DNA of 37,850 nucleotides from Halorubrum yunnanense (GCF_026586675.1 NZ_JAODIX010000028.1:29021-66870), one strand, 5' to 3'. Counted from the stretch's first letter, positions 7,707-15,812 are shown. The notes: generated from the sequence alone by a model not told the origin. Numbers and translations are program-made.

Positions 7707-7742
7707 GCGGACTGACGCCACCGTTTTACCGGCTGTACCGTT

Positions 7743-7809
7743 CCGCTACCCACGGTTCGTCCGAACGTCCGCGAACCGTGAGCGGGGGTCGGCCGGCCGC
7801 GAGGCCGGC
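7743..7809. terminator. Two hairpins between convergent genes
   Basis: A 9-bp inverted repeat CACGGTTCG/CGAACCGTG (7751-7759, 7772-7780), extended outward by CCGCT/AGCGG, is followed by a 7-bp GCCGGCC-GCGA-GGCCGGC hairpin with a GNRA-type loop (7792-7809). They fill the gap between the aIF2-beta stop (7706) and the minus-strand stop at 7812. Termination is inferred from position; no long T run follows. Confidence 0.45.
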
Positions 7810-7811
7810 GG

Positions 7812-7970
7812 CTACTTGACTCGTCCGACGACGACTTGGTGGCCGGTCTCCTTGGCGTGTTCGAGCTTCGCCGCCGCCGCGTCGTCCGCGCTCTCGAACA
7901 GCTTCTCGACGACGCACTCCCGACAGACGACGTGGTACTGGCGGTCGGCCCGCGATCGCTGTGAACTCAT
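7812..7970 (-). CDS. C2H2-like zinc-finger microprotein, 52 residues
   Basis: Very small soluble protein with a single putative zinc-binding unit, Cys16-x2-Cys19-x18-His38-x5-His44 (CREC ... LEHAKETGH). Haloarchaea encode many conserved zinc-finger microproteins of this size, most of unknown role; RNA, DNA or protein binding is possible. The ATG at 7970 was chosen over an upstream in-frame start because TAACTAAT lies about 27 bases upstream (about 7994-8001). It is convergent with aIF2-beta and 73 bases downstream of the helicase stop on the same strand, but has its own promoter. Confidence 0.8.
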   Translation of the reverse strand: MSSQRSRADRQYHVVCRECVVEKLFESADDAAAAKLEHAKETGHQVVVGRVK

Positions 7971-8043
7971 ACCCCAGTTACCGTCCTCACCGGGATTAGT
8001 TACGACGTGCATACCGCCTCGCTCGGAGCGGTAGCCACTGCTT

Positions 8044-10407
8044 TCAGTCGCTCCCGGCGCTCCGCTCGAAGCGGTCGAGCGCGAGGCCGAGCATGTCCGG
8101 GCTCACGGGCTGGTACTCCTCGCGCTCGTGTTCGGGGAGGTACTCGCGGACCCCGTTCCACGAGTCGCGTGCGTACCGCGCGTCCAAGAGGACCCGAACC
8201 CCGCGCTCGTCGGGCCCGCGGATAACCCGACCGACGGCCTGTCGGGCCTTCCGGACCGCCGGCACCGTGAGCGCGGTCTCGAACCCGGACTCGAACCGCC
8301 GGTCGTACGCCGTGATGACCGCTCGCGTCCGGGGGCGCGCGGTGTTGATGATCGGGACCCCGCAGACCACGGCTGCGGACAGGCGGTCCCCGCGGTAGTC
8401 GACGCCCTCGGTGAGCGTCCCGCGGAGGCTGGTCACGAGGACCTTCCCGTCGCCCGCGAAGAAGTCGTCTTTCAGCGACTCCGTGGCGCGGTCACCCGAG
8501 GACTCGTCGAGTAAGACCGGCTTCTCCAGCCGCTCCGAGAGCGACTCGGCCATCCACGTCGCCTCCGCGTAGCTCGGCGTTCCGACGAGCACGTTCCCCT
8601 CGCGGCCGGCGACCGCCGCGGTCGCGTCGAGGTGCGCCAGTCGCGTGTCGTTCCGCTCGCTGGGCGCGCCGCGGTTCTGGTGGGTGAACTTCGGCGCGTC
8701 GACCGCGAGGCCGGCGCGGTTCTCCTCGGGGAACGAGAGCCCGTACGTCCGCTCGACGACCGGCCGCCCCTGCGCTTCGAGGTGGTCGAGCCCGGTCACC
8801 TCGCGGAACACGTCCATCGGTTCCAGCGTCGCGCTCATGAGGACGCCGCCGCCGAACTCCGCGAGCCGGTCGCCGATGGGCTCGCTCGGGAGGCAGTTGT
8901 ACAGTGCGAGGCTCGCGTTGTACGCGCGCCGCCACGAGTCCGGCGGTGCCGTCTCGTCCCAGGTCCGTTCGAGGTCGATCGCCCGGAAGAACTCCTCGTG
9001 GTCCTCGCGGTACCACGCGTTGAGGGTGCGGCCAACGCCGGGCGCGGCGCGTTTCTTGTCCTCGTCCTCGAGCGAGTCGAGGACGCGCTTGACGACCGCG
9101 CCGACCTGCTCCGCGCGGGCCCAGACGCGGTCGCCGTACCCCTCCCGCTTCGCCCACGCCGTGATCTTGTCTTCCGCGGGCTCCTCCGGGTCGCGGAGCG
9201 CGATTTCGTCGTCGTCGAGCTCGCGCATCGACGCCCGCCAGTCGGGCCGCTCGCGGTCGAGCCGCTCGGTCACCCGACGGTCGAGCTCGCCGCGGAGGTC
9301 GGCGTAGAACTCGCGGACGGACTCGATCTCTTCGACGGTCACGTCCGCGTCCTCGAGCTCGCCGCGCACGAGCTCGGCGTCGTCTGACTCCGCGCCGGCC
9401 GTCTCGAAGGAGAGGGGCTGGACGACGCGAGTGAGCTCGTTCTCGGCGTCGCGGAGGCTGGCGTCGGCGACCGCGTCGCTGACGAGGTCCCGGACGCGCG
9501 GTTCGAGCATGTGCGCCTCGTCGCAGACGACGAACGTCGAGTCGTCCAGCAGCGCCCCGGTGAACGTCCCGGTCGTCACGGGGTCGAACGCGTGGTAGTA
9601 GTTCCCGATCACGACCTCGACCTCGGGGACGAGCGCCCCCATGATCGAGTGGGGACAGGAGCCGTGGCCGGCCGCGAGCCGGACGAGTTCGGCCGGGTCG
9701 ACGTGGCCGAGCTCGGTCACGTCGAACGGGACCGCCTCCGCGGGGTCGCCGTCCTCCGGGAGGTCGTCGAGGAAGCCGGCGTAGAAGGGACAGAACTCGG
9801 TCCCATCGTACTCTTCGGTGTCCGGTCGGTACGGCGTGGGCTCGCCGTCGACAGCGAGGTAGTCGGCGGCGCCCGAGCCGCCTCCGGTCGATCCGGTCCC
9901 GCTCCCCGAGTCCATGAGCCCTACCTGCTGGCTCTGTGCCTCGCTCACGAGGTTCGACGTCGTCGTCGCGCCGCCGTCGCCGACGAGGTTCCGGGTGCGC
10001 TCCCGGAGCCCCTCGCAGCGCTCGTACACGTTCTCGCGGTCGATCCCGCCGCGGTTCTCGCGGGCGTACGGGCAGACGTCGGCCTTACCGACCAGGGTGA
10101 GCCCGGAGACGGGGTCGTACTCGTCGGGGAGGTCCGCGTTGATCGTGTCCAAGTCCGTCTCGAACTGGCGGAGCTGCTGTTTGACGCTGGTGAGGACGAA
10201 GACGCGCTCGAACTCGGAGTCGGGGTCGCGGACGCGGTCGAGCCCGGCGGTGAGCGCGAGCATCGTCTTCCCGGTCCCGCACGCGCCCTCCAGCGCGAGG
10301 AAGCCGCCGTCCTCGGCGGCGTCGATCGCGGCGTCGATCCCGTCGGCCTGCTCGGGGTACGGCTCTGCGTGGCCGAAGATGTCGGCCCACGGCGGGGGGT
10401 TCGTCAC
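8044..10407 (-). CDS. Rad3/XPD/DinG-related Fe-S DNA helicase
   Basis: 787-residue superfamily 2 helicase, predicted to unwind DNA 5' to 3' in repair or replication. Visible elements are Walker A GACGTGKT (41-48), four cysteines suited to a [4Fe-4S] cluster (Cys112, 131, 206, 251), the DEAH box CDEAH (295-299), the motif GVLMSATLEPMD in the second motor domain, TSLRGTLTEGVDYRGD, and the arginine-finger motif VI QAVGRVIRGPDERG. A Gly/Ser-rich stretch (DSGSGTGSTGGGSGAAD, about 166-182) splits the Fe-S region between Cys131 and Cys206. The GTG start at 10407 is supported by AGCTTTAACTC about 27 bases upstream. Haloarchaea carry several paralogues of this family, so XPD versus DinG-like naming is uncertain. 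Confidence 0.92.
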   Translation of the reverse strand: MTNPPPWADIFGHAEPYPEQADGIDAAIDAAEDGGFLALEGACGTGKTMLALTAGLDRVRDPDSEFERVFVLTSVKQQLRQFETDLDTINADLPDEYDPVSGLTLVGKADVCPYARENRGGIDRENVYERCEGLRERTRNLVGDGGATTTSNLVSEAQSQQVGLMDSGSGTGSTGGGSGAADYLAVDGEPTPYRPDTEEYDGTEFCPFYAGFLDDLPEDGDPAEAVPFDVTELGHVDPAELVRLAAGHGSCPHSIMGALVPEVEVVIGNYYHAFDPVTTGTFTGALLDDSTFVVCDEAHMLEPRVRDLVSDAVADASLRDAENELTRVVQPLSFETAGAESDDAELVRGELEDADVTVEEIESVREFYADLRGELDRRVTERLDRERPDWRASMRELDDDEIALRDPEEPAEDKITAWAKREGYGDRVWARAEQVGAVVKRVLDSLEDEDKKRAAPGVGRTLNAWYREDHEEFFRAIDLERTWDETAPPDSWRRAYNASLALYNCLPSEPIGDRLAEFGGGVLMSATLEPMDVFREVTGLDHLEAQGRPVVERTYGLSFPEENRAGLAVDAPKFTHQNRGAPSERNDTRLAHLDATAAVAGREGNVLVGTPSYAEATWMAESLSERLEKPVLLDESSGDRATESLKDDFFAGDGKVLVTSLRGTLTEGVDYRGDRLSAAVVCGVPIINTARPRTRAVITAYDRRFESGFETALTVPAVRKARQAVGRVIRGPDERGVRVLLDARYARDSWNGVREYLPEHEREEYQPVSPDMLGLALDRFERSAGSD

Positions 10408-10498
10408 TGTGGCGGCGTAGCTCCCGATCGGAGTTAAAGCTTGAGAGAGCGGCGTCGGTGGGTGTCGTCGCCGCGACCGGCGGCCCCGCGTCCCGCTC

Positions 10499-11155
10499 TT
10501 ACCCGATAATGTCGTGCAGGTCGGAGAGCCGCTCGATCTCCCAGGTCGGCCAGACGTTCAGCTCCCAGTCGCGGCGGTGGGGGCGGCGGATGAACGCGGA
10601 GTCGATGCCGGCGTTCTCGGCCGCGCGGACGTCGGACTCGTTGTCGCCGACGAAGAGGGCGTTGCCGGCGTCGAGGTCGCCGAGCGCCTGCTCGATGTAG
10701 TGCGGGTTCGGCTTGCGGAGCTGGAGGGAGTGGATCGTGGGCTCACGGCCGTACGCGGCGCCGAACCGCTCGAAGCCGTCGAAGTGATCGACGAGGAAGT
10801 CGACCGTCGCCTGCTGGTTCGACGAGACGATCCCCATCTCCACGTCGAGGCTCTGGAGCTCGTCGAGGTCGTCGTAGGGGGTCTTCCGCCCCTCGCGGGC
10901 CTCCTGCTGTTGGGCCTTCGAAACCACGTCGTCGCGAGTCCGCCAGAACGACCCCGGATCGAGATCGTACGTCTGACAGACGGTCCCCACGCTGCCGGGG
11001 GTCGCACCGATGGTCATGCGCTCTACGTCGTCCGGATCGGGCTCCTCGATACCGCACTCCTCGAACGCGTCCCGGGTCGCATCCCGGAGCACGTCGAAGC
11101 GCGTGCGGCCCACGAGGACACCGTCGTTGTCGAACACGACGGTATCGTACGTCAT
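10499..11155 (-). CDS. HAD-superfamily hydrolase, phosphoglycolate phosphatase-like
   Basis: 218-residue phosphatase of the haloacid dehalogenase superfamily. Motif I is DNDGVLV (9-15, nucleophile Asp9 and acid/base Asp11), motif II is the VSSN serine near 111, motif III is Lys148 in LRKPNP, and motif IV is VGDNESD (169-175). A helical cap occupies about 20-95. The family dephosphorylates small sugar phosphates or nucleotides; the substrate is not evident. CCTTTTAAG at about 11177-11186 supports the ATG at 11155. It is divergent from the LOG-like gene, sharing a 94-base promoter region. Confidence 0.87.
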   Translation of the reverse strand: MTYDTVVFDNDGVLVGRTRFDVLRDATRDAFEECGIEEPDPDDVERMTIGATPGSVGTVCQTYDLDPGSFWRTRDDVVSKAQQQEAREGRKTPYDDLDELQSLDVEMGIVSSNQQATVDFLVDHFDGFERFGAAYGREPTIHSLQLRKPNPHYIEQALGDLDAGNALFVGDNESDVRAAENAGIDSAFIRRPHRRDWELNVWPTWEIERLSDLHDIIG

Positions 11156-11249
11156 AGGGAGTGTCGACGCCCAGCACTTAAAAGGGTTTCACCAAGGGCG
11201 CGGCGATATCGCCGGCTCTTTTATATGCATCCGCCGCCCGTCCCGCGGT

Positions 11250-11699
11250 ATGCGCGTCAGCGTTATCGGCGGCAGTTCGGTTTCGTCCGCAACGGCGGCG
11301 GTCGCCGAGGAAGTTGGGGCACAGCTCGCGAACCGCGATCACACGGTCGTCTGCGGCGGTCTCGGCGGCGTGATGGAAGCGGTCTGTCGCGGAGCGCGCG
11401 AGGCCGGCGGGGAGACGATCGGGGTCCTGCCGACCGACCGCCGGTCGGACGCGAACCCGCACGTCACCGTCCCTATCGCGACTGGGATGGGTCACGCCCG
11501 CAACGCGCTCGTCGTGGCGAACGGCGACGCCGCGGTCGCGGTCGACGGCTCGCACGGCACGCTCTCGGAGATCGGGCTTGCGCTCGCGCACGGCCGACCG
11601 GTGGCGGGGCTTGACACGCACGACGTGGCCGGCGTGGAGGCGGTGGAGACGCCGACCGAGGCGGTCGACTACGTCGAGAGCGCGGTCGGCGGAGAGTAA
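11250..11699 (+). CDS. LOG/TIGR00725-like protein with Rossmann fold
   Basis: 149-residue protein resembling the small nucleotide-binding LOG (lysine decarboxylase-like) group: MRVSVIGGSS at the start, CGGLGGVMEAVCRGAREAGG at 35-54 (the conserved GG-GGxMEA-GA motif), IGVLP, RNALVVANGDAAVAVDG and HGTLSEI at 102-108. In most relatives the second motif is PGGxGTxxE; here it is DGSHGTLSEI, keeping the glycine, threonine and glutamate. The biochemical role is uncertain; relatives cleave cytokinin nucleotides or bind nucleotides. TTTTATAT at 11219-11226 fixes the ATG at 11250. It converges on dph2, stops 16 bases apart. Confidence 0.85.
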   Translation: MRVSVIGGSSVSSATAAVAEEVGAQLANRDHTVVCGGLGGVMEAVCRGAREAGGETIGVLPTDRRSDANPHVTVPIATGMGHARNALVVANGDAAVAVDGSHGTLSEIGLALAHGRPVAGLDTHDVAGVEAVETPTEAVDYVESAVGGE

Positions 11700-11715
11700 G
11701 GGAACGGACGGGCGG

Positions 11716-12759
11716 CTACCAGGTGTCGTGGAACGTGTCGAACTCGATCGAGTCGAGCGGCTTCTCGCCGATCGCGGCCTCGTACTCGCCGGGGGTCAAC
11801 ATCGGCTTGTGGAACCGGGGCCCGTCGTCGGTCGTGATACGGGGGCAGCCGGTGTTGACGAACGCGTCCATGTCGAAGTTGCGGAGGCGGTCCGGCGTCA
11901 CCTCGTCCATCGTGATCAGGTAGGCGTTCTCGTTGTTCTCGACGATCTCTTGGGCCGTCTCCCACCGGCCCTGCCCGATCTTCGTGCAGAAGATGACGCC
12001 CCACTTCTCGGCGCCCATCGCCTTGTGGACCGAGGCGTACCGCTGTTTGAGGAACTGGTCGTGCTCGGCGACCGAGACCGCGTTATTGACGGGGTCGGCG
12101 ATGACGACGCGCTTCTCGGGGTGCTCCATCGCGAGTCCGACCGGGTGGAACTTCCCGCCGCCGACGTACAGCACCTGCTCGGCGTCGATGTCCGCGGAGG
12201 CGTAGTTGCAGCCGAGCACCTGTCCCTCCTTGGTGAGCCGGTCGTCGCCCCGGCGGGTGTGGACCTCGTAGCCGCGCTCCTCGAGCCAGTCGGTCATCTC
12301 CTCGAACCGGTTCATATGCTGAGCCGTGGTGACGAGCCCGACGTCGGGGTTCTCCTCGGGGTCGTCGAGCTCCTCGTCCAGTGCGTCCTCCATGATCGGG
12401 AACGGGTCGACGTTCGAGAAGAGGGGGACGTAGACGATGCTGTCGGACTCCTTCATCGGCGTGTGGCCGAAGTGGACGAACACGTCCGTCCGGCGCATCA
12501 GGTACGTGTCGAGGTCGCAGGCGCCGTAGCAGGGTTGTCCGGACAGCATGAAGGTGACGTCGTCGGGCGCGACCTCGCGGAGGTCGTCCGCGACCTTCGG
12601 GCCGCGGCGCTTCAGTCCCTCGGGGAACTGGAGGCCGACCTTCGTGGCGTCGCGCTCCTCGATGGCCTCGACGATCCGGTCGATCTCGTAGTCCCACTCG
12701 CGGTCGTGTTTCAGGGCCATCCCCGTTTTCGTGAGGTCGCCCTCCGTGGAGCCGCTCAT
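11716..12759 (-). CDS. dph2: Diphthamide biosynthesis enzyme Dph2, Fe-S 3-amino-3-carboxypropyl transferase
   Basis: 347-residue enzyme that starts diphthamide synthesis on the histidine of elongation factor aEF2. An Fe-S cluster cleaves S-adenosylmethionine to give a 3-amino-3-carboxypropyl radical that is moved to histidine. The three cluster cysteines are present, one per domain: in SGQPCYGACD (Cys81, with Cys77 nearby), LGCNYA (Cys184) and NTGCPRI (Cys305). Other family blocks are VGLQFPEGLK (41-50) and HFGHTP (96-101). Length agrees with archaeal Dph2. CCGTTTAACC at about 12780-12790 supports the ATG at 12759. Dph6, the last enzyme of the pathway, is encoded at 20450-21166. Confidence 0.95.
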   Translation of the reverse strand: MSGSTEGDLTKTGMALKHDREWDYEIDRIVEAIEERDATKVGLQFPEGLKRRGPKVADDLREVAPDDVTFMLSGQPCYGACDLDTYLMRRTDVFVHFGHTPMKESDSIVYVPLFSNVDPFPIMEDALDEELDDPEENPDVGLVTTAQHMNRFEEMTDWLEERGYEVHTRRGDDRLTKEGQVLGCNYASADIDAEQVLYVGGGKFHPVGLAMEHPEKRVVIADPVNNAVSVAEHDQFLKQRYASVHKAMGAEKWGVIFCTKIGQGRWETAQEIVENNENAYLITMDEVTPDRLRNFDMDAFVNTGCPRITTDDGPRFHKPMLTPGEYEAAIGEKPLDSIEFDTFHDTW

Positions 12760-12927
12760 GGAGTCGATTTACGCGGGGGGACGGTTAAACGGCGCGCTCG
12801 GCGGTAACTCTCGTGATCGTTCGGGATCGAGTACGGCCCGGTCGGGGGGTGTCGCCCGTCGCGGCCTCCGACGCCCGCGCTGCCGCGGCCGACGGATACA
12901 ACCCACGAGCCGACGAACCGAGGAGGC

Positions 12928-13581
12928 ATGCCCGAGATTCCGCTCGACCACGTCCACGTCGCCCCCGACGACGACCCCGAGAACGCCCCCGCGGTCTTCG
13001 TCCTCCACGGCCGCGGCGCCGACGAGGAGGACCTGCTGCCCGTCGCGCGGCATCTGCCCGACGACCTCCACGTGATCAGCCTTCGGGCGCCCGATCCGCT
13101 GCAGGGGGGGTACACCTGGTACGAGCTCGACCTGTCGGCCGGCGGCTTAGAGGAGAGCCAGCCCGACGCCGCCGACTTCCGGCGCAGCCTGGACCTGGTC
13201 GCCGAGAGCGTCGAGGCCGCGGCCGAGGCGTACGACCTCGACGCCGACCGAGTCGGGTTACTCGGCTTCAGCCAGGGGGCCATCACGAGCCTCTCGCTCG
13301 CCTTGGAGGAGCCCGACCGATACGCGTGGGTCGTCGCCCTCCACGGCTACCTCGCGGACGCGCACGCCGATCGCGGCCCCGACGGGATTGAGGGGAAGCC
13401 CGTCTTCGTCGGCGCCGGGACGGGCGACCGCGTGATCCCCGAGTCGCGATCGGTCGCGGCCGCCGACCGCTTCGAGGCGATCGGCGCCGACGTCACCCGC
13501 GGCAGCTACCCGGGCGGCCACGGGATCGGGCAGGAGGAGCTGGCCGATCTCGTCGCCTTCGTCGAGTCACAGACGGCGTGA
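12928..13581 (+). CDS. Phospholipase/carboxylesterase-type alpha/beta hydrolase
   Basis: 217-residue serine hydrolase of the Abhydrolase_2 (acyl-protein thioesterase-like) group. It has VFVLHGRGADEED as the oxyanion region (24-36), the nucleophile elbow GFSQG with Ser115, Asp167 in GAGTGDRVIP and His198 in YPGGHGIG, giving a complete catalytic triad. No signal peptide is visible, so it should act in the cytosol on small esters or thioesters. GATACAACCC at about 12893-12902 precedes the ATG by about 27 bases. Confidence 0.92.
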   Translation: MPEIPLDHVHVAPDDDPENAPAVFVLHGRGADEEDLLPVARHLPDDLHVISLRAPDPLQGGYTWYELDLSAGGLEESQPDAADFRRSLDLVAESVEAAAEAYDLDADRVGLLGFSQGAITSLSLALEEPDRYAWVVALHGYLADAHADRGPDGIEGKPVFVGAGTGDRVIPESRSVAAADRFEAIGADVTRGSYPGGHGIGQEELADLVAFVESQTA

Positions 13582-13695
13582 GCCCTCCGCGCTCAAGCGA
13601 GCCCCGTCCCGCGGCGACTCCGGGGTCGGCGGGCGATCGCGGCGCGCGACCGCGACCTCCGGCAGGTTGAAACCGCTCGGAACCGAAGAACAGTT

Positions 13696-14088
13696 ATGAG
13701 CGTTGAACAGGCCTCCCCCGACGAACAGGCCTCGATCGAGGACCTCGGTCGCGAGCTCGGCGAGCGGATCGCCCGAACCCCCGAGTACGAGCGCTTCGAG
13801 GCGGCGCGCGAGGCGGTACAGCGCGACGAGGAAGTCCAGGCGAAGATCGACGAATTCGAGCAGCTACGCGCGGAGTTCATGCAGGCCCGCGAGACCGGAC
13901 AGGCGACGAACTCCGGGCTCCAGAAGGTCCAGTCGAAACAGGACGAGCTCCACTCGATGCCCGTCATGCGGGAGTTCCTCGACGCGCAGGACGAGCTGAG
14001 CGACACCCTCGAAACGGTCAACGAGATCATCTCCGAGCCCCTCGCGGTCGACTTCGGCGGCGAGGCCGGCGGCTGCTGTCAGGACTGA
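13696..14088 (+). CDS. YlbF/YmcA-like helical protein with terminal cysteine pair
   Basis: 130-residue all-helical protein of the YlbF/YmcA family. The central region (about 25-110, heptad-rich, EYERFEAAREAVQRDEEVQA, SMPVMREFLDAQDELSDTL) forms the expected coiled-coil hairpin. The C-terminus ends GGEAGGCCQD, a cysteine pair that could ligate a metal or Fe-S cluster. In Bacillus, YlbF, YmcA and YaaT form an Fe-S-containing complex affecting mRNA maturation; this role cannot be assumed for archaea. GGTTGAAACC at about 13664-13673 gives a promoter for the ATG at 13696. The MinD-like gene follows after 39 bases on the same strand. Confidence 0.85.
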   Translation: MSVEQASPDEQASIEDLGRELGERIARTPEYERFEAAREAVQRDEEVQAKIDEFEQLRAEFMQARETGQATNSGLQKVQSKQDELHSMPVMREFLDAQDELSDTLETVNEIISEPLAVDFGGEAGGCCQD

Positions 14089-14127
14089 CTCGGCGCGGCC
14101 GACCGGTCCGTTTCCGTCCCGTTCCTT

Positions 14128-14835
14128 ATGACCGAGAGCGACGCAACCCACCCCGTGATCGCAGTCGCCGGCGGCAAGGGCGGGAGCGGGAAGACGACCA
14201 CGACCCTGGGGCTCGCGCGGGCCCTGTCTCGGCGGGGCGCGGCCGCGGTCGCAGCCGACGCCGACTGGGACCTCCCGAACCTCGCCCCGCTGGCCGCCGA
14301 GGTAACTGACGGAGCCGGCGCAACCGGAGAGCGCGACCGCCGCACCGTCGTCGACGCGGCCCGCAACCGCGGTACGGTTTCGCCGGGCCGAGCGGCGCCC
14401 GCGGTCTTCGCCGCGCCGGACGACCCCGAAGCCGTCGATCCCGCCCCGACGTTCGAGGCCCTCCGGAGCGCGATTCCCGACGACGCCCCGACGCTTCTCG
14501 ACTGTCCGGCTGGGGCGTCCCCGGACGCGGCGGCGCCGCTCCGCGCGGCCGACCGGTCGCTCCTCGTGACGCCGCTCCGGCGGTCGGCCCTTCGCGACGC
14601 CGCCAAGACGGCCGCGATCGCGCGTCGGTTGGACTGCCCGCCGCTGGGCGTCGTCGCCGTCCGCGCGTCGTCCGTCCCGGATCCGGTCGCCGACTTGCTC
14701 GGTTGCCCGGTACTCGGACGGATTCCGGCCGCGGCACCGTCGCCGCTCTCCGACCCGGCGGTCCGGTCGGCACACGACGACCTCGCGAGGCGGCTCGCCC
14801 GCGGGTACGGCGCGGAGCGATGGCTGGTCGCGTGA
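14128..14835 (+). CDS. MinD/ParA-like P-loop ATPase
   Basis: 235-residue ATPase of the SIMIBI MinD/ParA/CobQ class. The deviant Walker A is GGKGGSGKTT (15-24) with the signature lysine. AADADWDLPNLAPL (43-56) is the switch I-like strand and LLDCPAGASPDAAAPL (about 128-143) is the switch II/Walker B region. There is no obvious C-terminal amphipathic membrane-targeting helix as in MinD. It is shorter than typical MinD (about 260), Pro- and Ala-rich, and a likely orphan of the haloarchaeal MinD paralogue group. It is probably co-transcribed with the YlbF-like gene 39 bases upstream and perhaps the Rad55-like gene 74 bases downstream. Function unknown; polar placement, scaffold loading and Fe-S assembly roles exist in the family. 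Confidence 0.85.
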   Translation: MTESDATHPVIAVAGGKGGSGKTTTTLGLARALSRRGAAAVAADADWDLPNLAPLAAEVTDGAGATGERDRRTVVDAARNRGTVSPGRAAPAVFAAPDDPEAVDPAPTFEALRSAIPDDAPTLLDCPAGASPDAAAPLRAADRSLLVTPLRRSALRDAAKTAAIARRLDCPPLGVVAVRASSVPDPVADLLGCPVLGRIPAAAPSPLSDPAVRSAHDDLARRLARGYGAERWLVA

Positions 14836-14909
14836 CCGTCGATCCCGCTGCCCGGTCACCGTTCGGCGGGCACCGACAGAGCCAAACCTCCGGAGACGGC
14901 AGCGTTCGT

Positions 14910-15518
14910 ATGGAGCCGCTCCCGACGGGAATCTCCGTGCTCGACAGGGAGTTCGGCGGCGGCATTCCCAGCGGTAGCGTCGTCGCGCTGAAGGCCGAAC
15001 CCGCCAGCCAGTCGGAGCTCATTCTGGACCGCTTCTCCCGGGTTCGGGAGTGCCGGTACCTGACGACGGTCCGGTCGGCCGACGCGGTGGAAGCGAGCCT
15101 GGCGCCCGGCGACGACGGGACGATCGTTCGGGACGCGACGGGCGACGACCCGCTCGCGACGGTGTTGGACGCAGCCGCGGCTCTACCCGACGGCGGGACG
15201 GTCGTCGTCGATTCCGTCGGCCCGCTGGAGGCCGGCGAGGGCTACGGCGAGTTCCTCAGCGACCTCCGGCGGCGCGTCGCCGACGCCGGCGGGCTCGTGG
15301 TGCTCCACGCCCTCAAAGCCGGAGCGCCCGACCGCAATCGGATCGTCACCGAACAGGTCGCGGACGTCGTCTTCGACCTCCGGACCACGGTGACCGGCAC
15401 GGAGATAGCCAACCGGCTCGTCGTGCCCAAGTTCCGCGGCGGCGCGGCGTTAGAGGAGCCGCTCAAGCTGAAGCTCACCGACTCCGTCTCGGTCGACACG
15501 AGCCGCGATATCGCCTGA
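14910..15518 (+). CDS. RecA/Rad55-family protein lacking Walker A
   Basis: 202-residue protein with the KaiC/RadA-type entry motif LPTGISVLDREFGGGIPSGS (4-23), strand VVALKAEPASQSELIL where a Walker A should be (24-39), Walker B-like TVVVDS (97-102) and a closing basic segment NRLVVPKFRGG...KLKLTDSVSVDTSRDIA. The P-loop GxxxxGK[ST] is replaced by AEPASQSE, so ATP hydrolysis is unlikely although the fold is retained. Haloarchaea have many Rad55-like and KaiC-like paralogues, some acting as regulators. The ATG at 14910 fits the family start. An in-frame ATG at 14820 would add 30 poorly conserved residues and overlap the MinD-like gene. Confidence 0.78.
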   Translation: MEPLPTGISVLDREFGGGIPSGSVVALKAEPASQSELILDRFSRVRECRYLTTVRSADAVEASLAPGDDGTIVRDATGDDPLATVLDAAAALPDGGTVVVDSVGPLEAGEGYGEFLSDLRRRVADAGGLVVLHALKAGAPDRNRIVTEQVADVVFDLRTTVTGTEIANRLVVPKFRGGAALEEPLKLKLTDSVSVDTSRDIA

Positions 15519-15550
15519 GTTAGCCGTTCTCTGTCTCTGCGTTTCGGGGC

Positions 15551-15811
15551 CTACAGCGCCGCGCTGGCCGCGACGACGACCGCGCCGGCGAGCACCGCCG
15601 CGGCCGCCCAGTTCCGCGGCTCGTCGAGCGACCCGTACGGGCCGCCCTTCCGCGAGAAGAGGTAGACCGCGTACACCGCGAGCGGAGCGAGCGTCGGCAG
15701 CGTCTCGACTCGGACCAGCCCGGCGACGCCGGACAGCAGCGCTATCCCGATCGTCGTCGCGCCGGCGCTCGCGGCGACGACGACGTCGTCGCGCGCACGT
15801 TCGACCTCCAT
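15551..15811 (-). CDS. Small membrane protein, 86 residues
   Basis: Unrecognised protein with three hydrophobic segments (about 9-31, 37-51 and 67-86) and a conserved-looking polar loop SRKGGPYGSLDEPRNWA between the last two. The ATG at 15811 has a GGAGG Shine-Dalgarno site (15821-15825) 9 bases upstream. The nearest TATA-like sequence (15881-15890) is about 75 bases away, so the message appears to carry a leader of about 46 bases holding a 14-codon open frame. It converges on the Rad55-like gene. Confidence 0.7.
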   Translation of the reverse strand: MEVERARDDVVVAASAGATTIGIALLSGVAGLVRVETLPTLAPLAVYAVYLFSRKGGPYGSLDEPRNWAAAAVLAGAVVVAASAAL

Positions 15812-15812
15812 C

